A model generated the notes under the pieces. That model saw nothing but the letters and a program-made list of their open reading frames with translations. It did no database searches and had not been told where the DNA came from. The translations under genes were made by a program, and so were the position numbers. This document shows, piece after piece, positions 1 to 11,688 of a stretch of 64,000 nt of DNA. The stretch spans positions 16,530,329 through 16,594,328 of the forward strand of contig OX463836.1 of assembly GCA_949825045.1 (NCBI GenBank), written 5' to 3'. How positions within the stretch are numbered: position 1 is the first letter of the stretch; every line of letters starts with the position of its first letter. Origin of the DNA: Argyresthia goedartella. Lineage: Eukaryota; Arthropoda; Insecta; Lepidoptera; Argyresthiidae.

Positions 1-129
1 TGCCCTTTATAGTTCTCAATTATCCTTCTAGGATAGTTTTGAAAATATGTATAGATTTGTCCAAAACAATATGAAATAACTCCCTCAGAGAACTAGTTTC
101 CATTGCGACAGCTTTGCTCTATTCTTGAG

Positions 130-245
130 TTCTCGGACCAGTTATATTATATTAGGACAAATTTTTGCCCCCACCAGTACCCGAACCCGGGACCCTAAGC
201 TTTGTAGGCAGTGTCACTGCCGACTCGGCCATTCGGGTCGTCTTG
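130..245 (-). repeat. tRNA-derived SINE fragment (type A)
   Basis: Read on the minus strand, this stretch holds a tRNA-like head and a B-box-like GGTTCGGGTACT around 180-200. It differs from the second SINE type found at four other places in the window. It is not a functional tRNA: no acceptor stem pairs up. Confidence 0.5.
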
Positions 246-859
246 TGACATTGTGAAATTGTGACATCAATCATCAATTGTGAATATTCTTCCAACAATT
301 CAACAATTTCTTGGCCAGCATTTACATTATATTTATTCTGTTTCCTGTAACAAGTTTCCCGAAGAACCAATAGCTTTGATTCTCTCCATTCAGGGAGCTT
401 TGATTCACTTGGGTGTGTGATCATAGCGGTTATGAGATTGTCTCAAACCGTTTTGCATTTTTCTTTGTTCTTGTGTTTTGTTGGTTAGTCTGTAGCTGCT
501 ATGCTGTGGTTTAAGATGAGAATGTCTCAAACAGTTTTGCATTTCTCTTTGTTCTTGTGTTTTGTCGGTTAGTCTGTATCTTCTATGCTGTGGTTTAAGA
601 GATTCCGTAACATCTATTTATGTGATTTCTTCTTTAACTCCCGGTTTCGTTGAAATTCCTCTGGAGGCCAGTAGAGTAGCCCTGAAATGAGGAAAATGTA
701 TGCAATCAGAAGGTTATTAATTGATGATCTCGCAGGAGTTCCTAAAGTAAAGATAAATATTTATAAGTACTTATAGAATATGGTCACAACTTTTGGAAAG
801 TCTAATTATAAAATATTTATTGCACTATTCAAAAGATGATATTACTATTGTTACTAGTA
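246..859. other. no gene seen; local duplicated text
   Basis: AT-rich and noncoding. A stretch of about 75 bp around 434-510 (containing TTTTGCATTTTTCTTTG) recurs as a near-copy around 508-595, so it is a local direct duplication. Nothing else is recognisable. Confidence 0.4.
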
Positions 860-1285
860 ATGGACATGTGCATTCTTCCCATCCCTACCTACGGAGCTCA
901 GACTTGGTCTTTGACTGGCATCCAAAAGTCTAGGCTCGTTTGCTAACGAAATATGGGGTGCAGTATCCTGGGGGTCCGATTGGTGGTCCGAGTCAGGAAT
1001 ACTGAGATACGCTCCGGAACTAAAATAAAGGAAGTAGCGGAAAAGGCAGCTGAATTGAAGTGGAACTGGGCAGGCCACGTCGCCCTTATGCGACTAGACC
1101 GATGGGCCAAACTAACAACTCTCTGGATCCAAAACACGAAAAGGGGATGTGGTCGACCCAGGAAGCGCTGGAGTGACGAATTGAGCTACCACAACAACAA
1201 CTGGTGGGAGGTAGCCCAGGGGTGTGAAGAGTGGAGGAGGGGAAGAGAGGCCTTTGCCCAGCAAATGAGCAGTGGGATGATGTAG
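860..1285 (+). pseudogene. 3' end of a non-LTR retrotransposon reverse transcriptase
   Basis: This is the carboxyl-terminal tail of a LINE polyprotein. The frame reads through ILPIPTYGAQTWSLT, then KWNWAGHVAL, then GRPRKRWSDEL, and ends with EAFAQQ, an order typical of insect RTE/Jockey-like LINE carboxyl ends. There is an in-frame TAA at 944-946, and everything upstream is missing, as expected from 5' truncation during target-primed reverse transcription. An AAT/AAC-rich tail follows the stop at 1283-1306, consistent with a LINE 3' end. It cannot be functional. Confidence 0.75.
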
Positions 1286-1477
1286 GCTAATAATAACAGT
1301 AATAAATAACTAGTAATGGTGTACTATTCATTATGGGTAGTATTTAACATCACAAAAAGGTCAAAACTAACCAATCAACAAGATGATAAGTTCAAAAACT
1401 AAAACCCGTCTACAAAAACATTGCGCTCTAAGGAGTACGAAAACAATCACCACCAGGAGGTCAATAGACTTCCACGA

Positions 1478-1618
1478 CCTTACTAATAAAAGAATTTATT
1501 CACTGTGTAACTTATACAGTCTTTTGTCCTACTTTGAGGTTTGACAATTACTCGACACATGAAAAGGGCAAAACACTGTATAAGTTAAACAGTGAATAAC
1601 TTTTTTTTATTAGTAGGG
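1478..1618. repeat. MITE with ~45-bp inverted repeats
   Basis: The left arm begins CCTTACTAATAAAA and runs into TTATTCACTGT and ACTTATACAGT. The right arm carries the reverse complement and ends TTTTATTAGTAGGG. The arms leave a short loop. No coding capacity. Confidence 0.65.
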
Positions 1619-2245
1619 CCGCTAATGATTTGACTAAATGCAAGCAAAGCATGGAATTTTATTTGCAATCAGATATGCGCAAAATATGCCAGTGAAAATA
1701 AAAGATATGAAGTGTAAAGATATAAAGTATATGAAGTGTATCTTTTCTGTCAGTGAACTACTAATCATGTAGTTTAGTAGTTAATTTAGTCCACCTTATC
1801 AGAAGGAGCTAATGAGAGATATAGATATTGCAGAAGTATGAGAGATTTAGCTCAGTAGTTAATTTTGACCAACATATCAGAACGTGTCAATGAGAAAGGG
1901 ATGGAAAAACGCTTCAACGAAACTTTACAAAATAGTGAAACTAAAAATATGATTTTGGTGAATGTCGCAACTTCTAAATATCATTGGCGTATGCCATGCC
2001 AGCGAGCGATTGATGAAAAAGAGAGATACTTTGATCTAAATGAAAAAAATGAAGTAAAGACACATTCTAATGAGTGGTGAATGAGTGATAAGGTTTTTAT
2101 TCGAAATTAACTACTTACTTCATTTACTTTTAATCATTTGTGAACTACTCATGTCTATTTGCAATGTCCTTTTCATTTGATAACCCACACGACCCTGTAC
2201 AACTTTTTTTTAAATCCATGGCTCCATGCCCTCTAGAGTACAATA
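1619..2245. other. no gene seen
   Basis: AT-rich stretch with short open frames only. The phrase TAGTTAATTT near GGTGGACTAA/TTGACCAA recurs loosely, but nothing matches a known coding pattern. Confidence 0.35.
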
Positions 2246-2455
2246 CGATTAAAATCAGTTAAGGATTCGGCCAACCTCGGAAATTGGCGTGAATCCCTCA
2301 TCCCTCCATCCTCCATCCATTCATCCCTGTAGCGATTTCTTGATGAGGGAGAGCCCTCATCAAGAAATCGTTGTATTATTGGCGTGTCATTTCCGTCTCC
2401 GGATTTAGGCGATGATATCCGAGAAAAGCGAATCTTTAACTGATTTTAATCGTAT
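2246..2455. repeat. MITE with inner perfect hairpin
   Basis: Terminal inverted repeats of about 25 bp: TACGATTAAAATCAGTTAA at the left and its complement at 2436-2455. In the middle (2333-2371) sits a perfect 17-bp hairpin, CGATTTCTTGATGAGGG facing CCCTCATCAAGAAATCG across AGAG. Noncoding. Confidence 0.65.
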
Positions 2456-2460
2456 CGTAC

Positions 2461-2580
2461 GCCATATTGAATTTATTGTGACTTCACATAGCCAATAACC
2501 AGAGGACAATCAAGACGCTTCATTTGTCAAATTCTGATAAGAAGTTTAGATGTTCTGGTGACACAAATGAACATACATAC
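2461..2580 (+). repeat. dispersed repeat, copy 1 (copy 2 inverted at 40835-40985)
   Basis: TGTGACTTCACATAGCC, AATTCTGATAAG and GATGTTCTGGTG occur in the same order here and, reverse-complemented, at 40835-40985. It is a dispersed noncoding repeat of unknown class. Confidence 0.55.
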
Positions 2581-2879
2581 TAAATTAGATTACAAGCTCT
2601 TATTAAATACTTTTCAAGCAACTTTTATATTGTAATACAAGATACGGATAAATAACTATTATAGTATCTGTGTTATAACTTAGTATCATGCTAGTAATAT
2701 CGGTAGGTAGGGACGTTCATGAAATCGAGTAACGATCCACATATGGGAGAAGTATTTTAAAATCTGGTCAAACACATAATCTTCTTATTGGCTTTGCTGT
2801 AGTCGGAAAAAAAATAACTCAGCCTCTATGTTAATATTATCAGCGACGCAGTCATTATATTTGATGCTGAAATCCAACT

Positions 2880-3125
2880 AATATCATACCTAAATGTGAA
2901 AATAGCGATGTTTAGATGTTTGGATGTTTGTATGTTTGGATGTCTGTATGTTTGGATGTTTGTGTTTGTGCCTCAATCACGCCATAATGCCTGAACGTAT
3001 TTGAATATGAGCTAGATTAACATGTAGGATGCATTTTATCCGCCAGCAAAAGAAGGAGGGTAACATTATCCCGGTAAATGGTAATTCCTAGGAACATGCA
3101 GATGAAGTTGCGGGAATCAGCTAGT
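2880..3125 (+). repeat. ATGTTTGG minisatellite and possible Helitron 3' end
   Basis: A degenerate array of GATGTTTGGATGTTTGTATG runs from 2903 to about 2970. The segment ends GCGGGAATCAGCTAGT at about 3125. A CTAG-type end after a GC-rich stretch resembles insect Helitron 3' ends, and a similar ending (GGACCGCTAGT) is seen near 47611. This is a weak, pattern-only call. Confidence 0.25.
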
Positions 3126-3235
3126 ATTTTATTTATGTCATGGTGAGATTGTCAAAACTGAAGTTAGTTAGTAAACTATCGACAAATTTTAAACCTGACC
3201 GACAGGGTTTAGAATTTACATTTCTTTTGGACTTA

Positions 3236-3327
3236 CATGTCAACCTAACATGAAGACTATTGGGGAACTTCGCTGTGCTCGCCCCCTCTAGTCTTCACCT
3301 AAGCTACCAGTGTTTGCCCTGGTATTT
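3236..3327 (+). repeat. short dispersed repeat (second copy inside the Polinton at 24617)
   Basis: The text ACATGTCAA, then GAAGACTATT, CTTCGCTG, CCCTCTAGTCTTCACC and TAAGCTACC is shared in order with 24617-24700. GAAGACT and AGTCTTC are themselves inverted, so the unit can fold. Noncoding. Confidence 0.6.
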
Positions 3328-4400
3328 TGTTTGCAATTCAAGTTTAAACCTTTTCACAATTTGATGGTTTTATCATAAACTAACGCGTTATGTCGTAAGC
3401 AGTACGGTACAGTTTCCAATTTATCGATAGTTGGTAAACCAACGCGAAAAAAATGTTAGATTATAAACTAACGTTTTTGACAATCTTATGGTGTCATATA
3501 TAATATAATCATATATTCATTAACAATTTCACAAGATATGACATATTTTTACACTTGGTATAGAAAAGGGATGTTCACTACTCCCTAAAAAAGGGCGAAC
3601 CCTGTGGTATAGGATGAGCAGTAATACTTCCCACCAGTAGACAAGACTTTAAATACATCTTTAAAAAAGGAATAAAGTAATTAAGTACACATCTAGCAGT
3701 AACTTATGTAGAATGATTTTAGGTATTATCAAAGTAGACAACTTATAATAATAATACAGCGTTACGCCTTTTCTCATATGGGGGTGGCAGAGGCATAGAC
3801 AACCTAATTAGAAAATAGAAAAATCAAACCACAAGTAATAAGTTAATAGCAAGTGTCTGTGTGTGTGTGAGGTTGTGTAAGATAGTGTGTTTGAATGTGT
3901 ATGGGGTTGGTTTTTGAATGGTTCCAAATTAATTTGATTATAATGATATTTTTTATGGATAGCTGGCACTTACTTTTCATACCAAAGTGCTTTTCTTTTT
4001 TGTCGGAAATGCACAGTTTTTCTGAAAATTGAAAGTTAAAATTGCGAATTTTCTGTGATCAAAACGTAATTTGCAACTAAAATCGGCAAAACAAAACGTT
4101 ATAAGTACCATTCACAGACAAAATTAAGACGTTTTGTCTGTGATATTGTCATTATAGTATATCTGTGGTCGAAAAATGGCGCATTTTCATTCCGTTCACT
4201 GAAAAATTTATTCCGTTTCTGTTGAAGCTACGCGAATGTGCTCTCCCTTGTTACTCTTGATAATATTACGACGACTTTGGCTTTCCTCCTGGACTTTTGT
4301 GAATTCTATAACCGACCGACCTCTGCGTGTATTCTGGATCCCTGCTTGCAATTACGATTGACCTTTGCTTCTAACCTGGACATTGATTTGCTTTGCGAAA
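3328..4400. other. no gene seen
   Basis: Noncoding AT-rich DNA with a GTGTGTGTGTGA microsatellite near 3860. The part from about 3980 to 4400 may be the 5' untranslated end of the Merlin element that follows, but I could not find its terminal repeat. Confidence 0.35.
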
Positions 4401-6111
4401 TGGACCAACCTTCGACGAGTGGTACTTCTGGACGGCGGCTCTACGATGAGGTGCTAGATGGTGAGCAACCATCAACGAGTGTTAAATCCGGCCTCGTTTG
4501 GAGGTAGAAGATGCGCAGGCGGCTGTCTCATCATCATCGACGGATTATACTTCCGACGAAGAAGAACCGTTTGTTCGGCGGAACTTGTATTCCACTGAAG
4601 TAACCGCGATGTGGAACTTGGTCAAAGTGGTGCAGAGACTGGACACGAGAGAAAAGTGTCTGACTTTTGCTGAACAAGAACGCCTAATCCGAACAACAAA
4701 ATTGTGTGCTAAACATCGCACACCAATGAAAGTGGTGTACACCAAAAACAAGACAGCTGGTTCATTTATATGTAACAAGGGAAGCTGCTTGAACAAAAAT
4801 TGTGTCTCCAGGTCCGTTGCAACCTGGTTTGAAAATGCAAAGATTCCAATGCCAACAATCTTTTACCTGATGTAATGCTTCGCGCAGAAATTAGATACTA
4901 TGAGAGTTATTTGGGAGGACTACACAAAAGTCGGAGAGAAATGTCTGTCCCGGGTTACCATAGTGGATTGGTTTAACTATTGCAGGGAAATGGTGGTGAA
5001 ATACCAACGTCACAGACAAGCTGGCAAAGGAAAAATTGGTGGCCCGGGTATAGTGGTGCAAATAGACGAAAGTAAATATGGAAATAGAAAATATAACAAA
5101 GGTATGTAGAGATGTTTGCTTTAGGTCACTTTCTGTGTAAATACTAGAGATAGGTTGTGTTAGGTCACAACGTTAAGGACGACCCAGAGCCGAGCGAAGC
5201 GGAGCGGAGCGAGGCGACCCCATCTAGTTTCACAAAACTGAAATTGTTGTTTTAGGTCACTTTCTATATTCTATTCTATTCTAGATAGGTTGTGTTAGGT
5301 CACAACGTTATGAACGACCCAGAGCCGAGCGAAGCAGAGCGGAGCGAGGCGACCCCATCTCGTTTTACAAAACTGAAATTGTTGTTTTAGGTCACTTTCT
5401 GTGTAAATACTAGAGATAGGTTGTGTTAGGTCACAACGTTATGAACGACCCAGAGCCGAGCGAAGCGGAGCGGAGCGAGGTGACCCCATCTCGTTTCACA
5501 AAACTGAAATTGTTGTTTTAGGTCACTTTCTGTGTAAATACTAGAGATAGGTTGTGTTAGGTCACAACGTTATGAACGACCCAGAGCCGAGCGAAGCGGA
5601 GCGGAGCGAGGCGACCCCATCTCGTTTCACAAAACTGAAATGGTTGTTAAACATTGCTTTGTTTGTTTCAGGTCGACGCGTTGAAGGTCATTGGGTGTTG
5701 GGGATGATCGCAGATAACAGTGAGGATTAACGTTTAGAAGTGTGTCCTAATAATTTAAGGAAATCAGAGGTTTTAGTACCACTGATTAAACAGCATGTGG
5801 CTGAAGGGTCCATAATTCACACAGATTATTGGAGGGCTTATGATTGTCTGGGTGACCATGGGTTTACTCATAAAAAAGTAAACCATAGTCACCCAGACAA
5901 TCCTTTCATAGCCCCCGATGGAGTCCATACACAACGGATTGAATCTCAGTGGAGGGTGGTTAAAATGTTTTTTAAGGGTAACTACAGTAACACAATAAAT
6001 TTTGAAGACAGTGTTATGGAGTATTTGTGGCGGAGGAATGTGTCGAGGCAAAAACATGACCCGTTTGAAGAGTTGTTAAAAGCTATAAGATATGTCTATA
6101 AAATAGAATAA
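4401..6111 (+). pseudogene. Merlin (IS1595/ISXO2-like) DDE transposase, decayed
   Basis: Cut-and-paste transposase remnant. Exon 1 (4401-5101) carries an acidic serine-rich amino end, a cysteine cluster (KLCAKHRTPM...CNKGSCLNKNC) and the first catalytic segment VVQIDESKYGNRKY. A GT-AG intron (5102-5672) splits a glycine codon. Exon 2 continues with GRRVEGHWVLGM, HTDYWRAYDCL (second Asp) and IESQWRVVKMFF. The reading frame is broken by a one-base shift near 4490-4500, a TAA at 4873 and another TAA at 5728. Judging by the family pattern, both stops replace a tyrosine codon (inference). A polyadenylation-like AATAAA follows at 6108. It cannot make a full transposase. Confidence 0.8.
5121..5650. 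repeat. four tandem ~131-bp units inside the Merlin intron
   Basis: Unit starts (TTAGGTCACTTTC) lie at 5121, 5252, 5387 and 5518, giving periods of 131, 135 and 131 bp. Each unit contains GGTTGTGTTAGGTCACAACG and the purine/GC array GAGCGAAGCGGAGCGGAGCG. The copies are nearly identical, so the array expanded recently compared with the decayed exons. Confidence 0.9.
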
Positions 6112-6517
6112 ATATATATAGTGATTTTAAATATGGTGTATTTCTTCATTTCCCTCTCCCCCCTCATTAAATTTATTGTTTGTTTTTTATTCTCTGATCA
6201 TTTTGAGTGAACCTTACCTCAAAATTTAATTAATTTGAAAAATTCATATCTCAAAAAGTATACATTTCCGATCTTCAAAAACTATATTGGGGGGGATGAG
6301 GGGGCCCCCCCTCCCCCCTCTCCGCTCAATTCATTTGGAACCATTCAAAAAATTACCCTGTGTATGTTCCTGTGTTCATTATCATGTTATATAAGCTTAC
6401 TACTGCTTACATTATTGATGGGTAAATCTGACACTTGACATAAGTTAATCCAGTCTGTGATGCTGTCAATCAATTCTATAAATCTATTTCCCCCTGCTTT
6501 ACTCTACACCATATCTT
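6112..6517. other. no gene seen; G/C homopolymer tracts
   Basis: 3' flank of the Merlin copy. A run GGGGGGGATGAGGGGG faces CCCCCCCTCCCCCC at 6290-6320. Nothing coding was recognised. Confidence 0.35.
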
Positions 6518-6567
6518 GGTCAGAGTGTTGATAAGGGGGCAGAAGCATCTACATCTACACTCCAACC
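6518..6567 (-). repeat. 50-bp palindromic unit, copy 1
   Basis: Read on the minus strand it begins GGTTGGAGTGTAGAT and ends GCCCCCTTATCAACACTCTGACC-like. The same ends bound a 61-bp unit at 14142-14202. See that entry. Confidence 0.5.
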
Positions 6568-7282
6568 TGGAGCTTCTCTCAACAACATACTCACATGAAC
6601 ATGCAAATTGATAAGCCTGTCGTCATTCCCAGAGCCACCTTGCAGAAATTGCAACAGTTTCGGAAGCATGGTGTATTCACATCCCTTATCCAACTCCGCT
6701 TTCAGCTTTGACAGCTCTGCTTGACTGATGTAGTTGGCGTATGTACTCCAGATGTTCCCTGAATGTACTCCGGATGTACTCTGGATGTTCACCCAACAGT
6801 CTCTGATGGAGCGGGCTGTAACAAATACAAATTACACATGTGAGTACAGTTCTTCTTCTCCTTCTCTCCAGGGGGTGATAGTGCCTGCACAAGCTGGAGT
6901 AGGAGGCCTGGATGTTCTAGGAGCTCCGAGGTCGTTGTTGTTTCACCCAGAATGGCCACCCTGGTTTCAATTATCTAAAGATACCTTAAGTGAGTGTCCT
7001 GCCTCCCTGTGAGACGGTCCCACACGCGCGACAATTCGATCTGGCCAAAATATATCACCGAAAGCACTGACGACTACGCGGAGCCACAACATTGACCACC
7101 AAACACGCGTTTTGGGAATGGATTGCCACAATACTAATTGATTTCCATTACATAAAATCTCCAAATTCACTCTCGACATTCTGCGAGACCGGAGACATCC
7201 CAATCACAGCACAGAGTACATTCCACAGAGTAACTTATATAATACTGAAAGTACATTCCCAATCGAGACGACAGCAGTATCG
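6568..7282 (-). other. possible minus-strand coding remnant, unrecognised
   Basis: On the minus strand a 90-codon frame (6792-6520) includes ELSKLKAELDKGCEYTMLPK and INLHVHVSMLLREAPGWSV, which read like real protein. It overlaps the palindromic unit at 6518-6567. A TTTGTTACAG acceptor-like site stands just upstream at about 6815. I recognise no family. It may be a fragment of a transposon-encoded second protein or chance. Confidence 0.25.
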
Positions 7283-7380
7283 ATACATTGACTTCGATAC
7301 CTAGTACTTTTTGTACTCGATACTTAGGTTCCGATGCTTTACTGAGTATCGATACTTTTTCACCTACTCGATACTTTTAT
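7283..7380. repeat. GTATCGATAC motif cluster (hAT subterminal repeats?)
   Basis: GTATCGATAC or CGATAC occurs six times within 100 bp. Clusters of short subterminal motifs are common at hAT ends, and a hAT coding remnant follows immediately. The link is inferred. Confidence 0.4.
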
Positions 7381-7424
7381 CCCTCACTAGTGTCATTTGA
7401 CGCAGAGTAGCCATTTCTCTTTTC

Positions 7425-7790
7425 AGGAAAACAATAATATTTTGGCTATATCCACCATCTTGGATCCCCGATTTAAAAACATACATTTAATCGATGCAAA
7501 TGCATGCATCGGTGAACGCCGATGAACCGTCTTCATCGCCACCAACGGTCCAATCAGGTTCTGAATCAGAAAATGAATATGACTTTTGGAGACCACCAAA
7601 AAGCTGGCAAAAAGAAGACAAAACAGGCGCAATGAAAGAGGAGACGCAGGTACAGATAAAACGACATTATACCTCGCAAGCCCAGCGTCTGCTTTAAAAT
7701 CTGACCCGTATAAACATTGGTGTGAAATAAAAGCAGTCTTTCCAAAATTATATTCTTTGGCAAGTCAGTATTTGTTAACACCGGCGACTT
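7425..7790 (+). pseudogene. hAT transposase carboxyl part, 5' piece
   Basis: One frame reads ILAISTILDPRFKN, a hallmark of hAT transposases. After a frame change it reads YKHWCEIKAVFPKLYSLA and SQYLLTPATS. The conserved continuation VPSERLFSKAG is not here but at 19509, exactly across the ends of the 7794-19505 element. So this hAT gene was interrupted by that insertion. Stops and frame changes near 7520-7690 show that it was already decaying. Confidence 0.8.
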
Positions 7791-8287
7791 CAGGAGGCCT
7801 ACCATGACCTTATAAGAAACTGCTCTTAATCCAGGCAGTTCAGTTAAAGTACTTAAACTGAACGACTTAATTTCGTACCATGACCTCATAAAAGGTGAAC
7901 GAGTGGGGGCGATCGCGGTAAAAAATATCAACCGAACCATAGCTGAACCATAACCGAAACACGACTTTAAGGACTATTCGTATCGCGCTAATGTTTTGAC
8001 AGATGGTTGAACCGAAGTTCGATTGGAATTGGACCATAACCGCTGTCAAACGAACGGTTTTGTTAAAGTTATTATGGAGCTACTTTTTCACGACCGTTGT
8101 AGAATTGTTGAGATGAAAAGTGGGTGACAATCGTGAAATTGATGTATCTGGACTTTGGAAATGGCCTACGAGTGTGATGTAGCTATAGCGCGAGCCTAAT
8201 CTAAAACAGGGAATCGGAGTTTATCAAGCGAAATTGTCTGTCGAAGGAGTTAGCTTGTGGACACATTAATTACCTACTCAGTTGACC

Positions 8288-8638
8288 CTTAATTTGCCAC
8301 CAACCAGTGCTTTGGATGTGGACACGAAGGTTAGTAACACTATACAAAGTACTAGAATGTATCACATTTACTTTTGTTTGGACATGAACAATTTTTATTC
8401 CGTTTCCCAAAAACAGAACTAAGTGAGCTTAGTAACAGTGCTTACATTTTGTTTCAGGTACTGGTTGTTTAGCATTTTGCCACAGGCTCCTACCAGACGA
8501 TTGGATGAGAAAGCAGGAAACATTGTGTTTACCATTCAAGTGTCTCCACAAATGTAAAACAAGTCACCTTAGCATTCAACAAGCCAGAAATCTTAAATTT
8601 CCCTTTCAACTTCGTGATAGGGAGCAAATTAAAAGGAA
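8288..8638 (+). pseudogene. HARBI1-like transposase, amino-terminal exons (decayed)
   Basis: Exon 1 (to 8329) ends LNLPPTSALDVDTK before a GTTAGT donor. Exon 2 (8458-8638) follows TTTGTTTCAG and reads HFATGSYQ, SVSTNVKQVTLAFNKPEI and NFPFNF, matching the HARBI1 order (ATGSYQ...S.S...K.VT.A.NKPEI). There are two in-frame stops in exon 2. The catalytic exons are absent on this strand. This may be the original transposase of the outer element. Confidence 0.6.
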
Positions 8639-9319
8639 GTAAGTAACTATATGTTAACATCATTCCATTCAATTCAAATCAGATTACATTTACCTACGGC
8701 TGGGTAAACGCCTCCTCTTTACCACACTATCTACTCTGGTCCTGAGCCTCCCGCAGCCACTGCTTGCCAGCCAGCGTCTCAGCGTCCATCTATCCGGTGG
8801 TCTGCGTTTCTGCCTCATACATCATACAATTCCTATTTATTAGTTTGCCTATCACAATTTATTTTAGATTATTACTTTTGGTTTGGTAATGAACAAAAAA
8901 AAGCATACCAAGATTGTGTGGCTTATAAGTTTTAATATATACTTTACTGCACAAAACAGAGAATCCAAAAAAATATATAAAGGTAAAAACATGTACAAAG
9001 GCGAGCTTATCAATAACAGGAAATGTCTCCCAGCAAACCTTGATTGGAGGGGTAAAAAAGAAACTACAGGTAGAGCTACATATGTGCACAACATTAAATA
9101 CTTACCAATATCTACATAATACTAAAATATATTGATATATATTTTATGATATATATTATATGATTATACTAATACATCAAATACATACTAATACATGCTT
9201 ATACTTCTTAGATATATTGATGAGAAAGATATATACAAACAAATAATTTTAAAAAATGTAAGTTGACGGACTGTCTCTGATTTGATTTGAAGTTGTACTA
9301 ATTATAATATAGGTATAGG
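8639..9319. repeat. noncoding; dispersed repeat and AT-rich stretch
   Basis: Around 8725-8790 a CTCTGGTCCTGAGCCTCCC phrase followed by CCACTGC is shared with 16675-16712, so it is a dispersed repeat. 9120-9200 is TATATATT-rich. A 78-codon frame at 8883-9119 shows no family pattern. Confidence 0.4.
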
Positions 9320-9535
9320 ACAACTGTGGTGCTGCTACCATGTACGGTTGTTGCCCTGCCTACCATGAGAGAGGTCCTGGGTTCAATCCCCGGCTGGGGA
9401 TAAAGAAAAGAAAACCCAGTCTTGTCATCATTGTTTCTGGTTCCCACAACCCAGGGTACGCTAGTGTGGGGCCAGGAGCACTGTATGTGCCTGTATGTAA
9501 ATGTTTATGTATAAATGTTTATTATTTTCAGATTT
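9320..9535 (+). repeat. SINE type B, copy 1
   Basis: tRNA-like head GCCTACCATGAGAGAGG followed by B box GGTTCAATCCCCGGCTGGGG, then GTTTCTGGTTCCCAC and GTGTGGGGCCAG. The same ordered blocks occur inverted at 17165-17345 and 25757-25924, with a shorter inverted piece at 26375-26465. Confidence 0.75.
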
Positions 9536-10629
9536 TTCAAAAAGTACAGATTGCCAGGGTTTCTGGCTTGTCGAGATGGTACTCATATGTTCATAGTTAC
9601 CCCTAATGAACATGAGGAGAGATACTATAACAAAAAAAGGTGACATTCTATGAATGATATGATGGTAAGTCTATTGCGGGGAGCGCAATTGTTGATAGAT
9701 TAAGGACTAAAATAAATGATATTTAACTAGGTAAATTTGTTTTATTCATGTCTTGGTACTTAAGTTATCTCACTTTAATTATTCTCACATTAGAGACCTT
9801 TGCCCAGCAATGGGATATTATATGTTAGTAATAATAATAAAATATTTTTCACACATCTTCTCTTTGTTGGGTACAAAACTGAAAAAAGAAATAGTGTACA
9901 AGTTAGTAGAAATATTTTACATAAAACTATATTAGTATACTATACTTACATGATTGCATGAATTAATAAATTATAGCTAATATTTTCTAAAGCATATTTA
10001 CAGGAAAAGTAAACATGGTTTAGAAAACTCGTGGGGAAAATGTCATTAAAATTATACTAAGGGCACTTTTAAAATAAAAATTTATATTAAGTAACAATTC
10101 AGGGCATATTTCCTACATAACAATATCCTACCCAAACTGATAGTAAAGTATAGAATTGCCTGCTTCGTCAATCTATTATTTCACAAATTAATTTGAAGGA
10201 CTGCTATAGTATTAATACTATAGGGGTCTGAGCATTCTGCAGAGCAGCCTGGGAAGTCTGTGCAGCCTTTGCCCTAAGATGTTCAACTTTCAATCCCATC
10301 AGCCTTGATACGTCCAACATGCCTATGCTGGCTGAAATATTAATAAAACAATTTGCTGTACATTTTCCTTTAGGATATGAAAATAATTAACATTGTTATT
10401 CTTATTTATCTAAACTTCGTACACCTTCTTACAAAAGCATTATATTCTGATAGGGAACAAGTTTAAGATAAAGAAAACTACATACCTTGGTTCATTTCTT
10501 TTTTAGTCCTAACTGCTCTAAAGGGGTTGAGGATGTCTGCGCACTCCCCCCACGGGTCAGGTCAACGAACCTCTTCCCGAAGAATCGCTTCTGTCCACAC
10601 CTGTGGACAGGTCATGGTCAGAGTGTCTA
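9536..10629. other. no gene seen
   Basis: AT-rich noncoding DNA within the outer Harbinger-type element. A fragment CAAAAAGTACAGATTGCCAGGG near 9537 follows a TTTTCAG and could be a decayed exon, but it is too short to call. Confidence 0.3.
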
Positions 10630-11068
10630 TAAGACTCCAACCCAGGTCATAGGATGGCCCTTGCGGGCGGTGGTCTTCATGTGGCGCTGGTATGCAGTGG
10701 GTGATCGCCGGCTAGGCAACCAGGTCGCGTGGCAGGCGGCGGCGGTCGGGCTGGCGCGCGTGGTGCGGCGCCAGTTCGGCGAAGTGCGGGTGTTGTGAAG
10801 CATCCGCACGCGCGAATATGCCCTTCGCCGGCCTCTGGACAAACTGGTCCACGGTTTCCCATCTTAGGTCCCTCTGGATTGTCGCGTTCCTCACGTAGCG
10901 GGGGGCGCCGACGATGGTACGCAGAGAGAGGTTCTCTTGGGCTCGGAATCTCCGTTTGTTCGTCTCCGAGCACAGGGCGTACCATGCTGGGGTCGCGCAG
11001 GTGAGGCGGGATCTCGCGTAGGTCTTGTAGATCCCGAGCTTCGCCCTCAGAGGGAGGCTGGAGTACAC
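10630..11068 (-). pseudogene. Jockey-type LINE reverse transcriptase, carboxyl end
   Basis: Minus-strand frame with LPLRAKLGIYKTYARSRLT, TPAWYAL, RAQENLSLRTIVGAPRYVRN, DLRWETVDQF and DRRRLPRDL. This is the conserved tail downstream of the catalytic domain in Jockey LINEs. It is 5'-truncated, and the frame shifts after about 10712. GC content is far above the flanks, as usual for this family. Nonfunctional fragment. Confidence 0.75.
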
Positions 11069-11688
11069 TTATTTATAAAGCTACATTTCTATCCACTTGA
11101 ATCTTTTATCTGTAATTTTTCGTTCACCTCGTAAACACATCAAATTCCACGAATTCCCACCCAAGTGTGGTCAAAAATAGAGTAGTTAACAACAAAAAGG
11201 CGAAATCGACGGTCGATTATACACAATCGATGCTACATCTCTAATGTTTTGATTACGACACTGGTTCGGATAAGTTTCAGCTTCGGTCTCCACTAAAACT
11301 TTAGCGCGATACCGAATTTCATTGAACCGAACCAAAGTTGAATTACAACTGGAACTGAACCAGAACCATACCTTTGACGTTCGTTGACTATACAAAATAG
11401 CGCGATCGGCCCCCTGGAGGCTTACCACAAGCACTATTAGAAGTTATTTTCAAGCCTTAAAAAAAACTGCCCTGCTTAATGATACCATGAGCCATACAAT
11501 AGCAGTGCTGTTAATTGACAGATGTTCACCGCCTAATCAACGCTGCTAACGTACTACAAGCTCCGTTTTGCGCGCTCGCAGCGCTGCTGAACTGTCATTC
11601 TTAGCAGTTATTTAAAAGTTACTGTCGTGCAACTTTTAAAAACCTGCTAAGCGAATTAGTGATTATTTTAGTGTTAAAATTAGTCAAA

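Noticed and set aside
1865..2080. 71-codon frame MTNISERVNEKGMEK as a host gene
   Set aside because: No domain pattern, no splice context and low-complexity charged composition.
5121..5650. CRISPR array
   Set aside because: Four ~131-bp units without spacers in a eukaryotic intron; a minisatellite.
9340..9400. tRNA gene (also 17281-17340, 25860-25920, 26395-26460, 180-235)
   Set aside because: B-box-like text is present, but no cloverleaf forms, and the same SINE body follows in each; these are tRNA-derived SINEs.
10487..11134. Plus-strand frames of 65-103 codons
   Set aside because: They are antisense to the Jockey fragment, which explains the GC-rich open frames.
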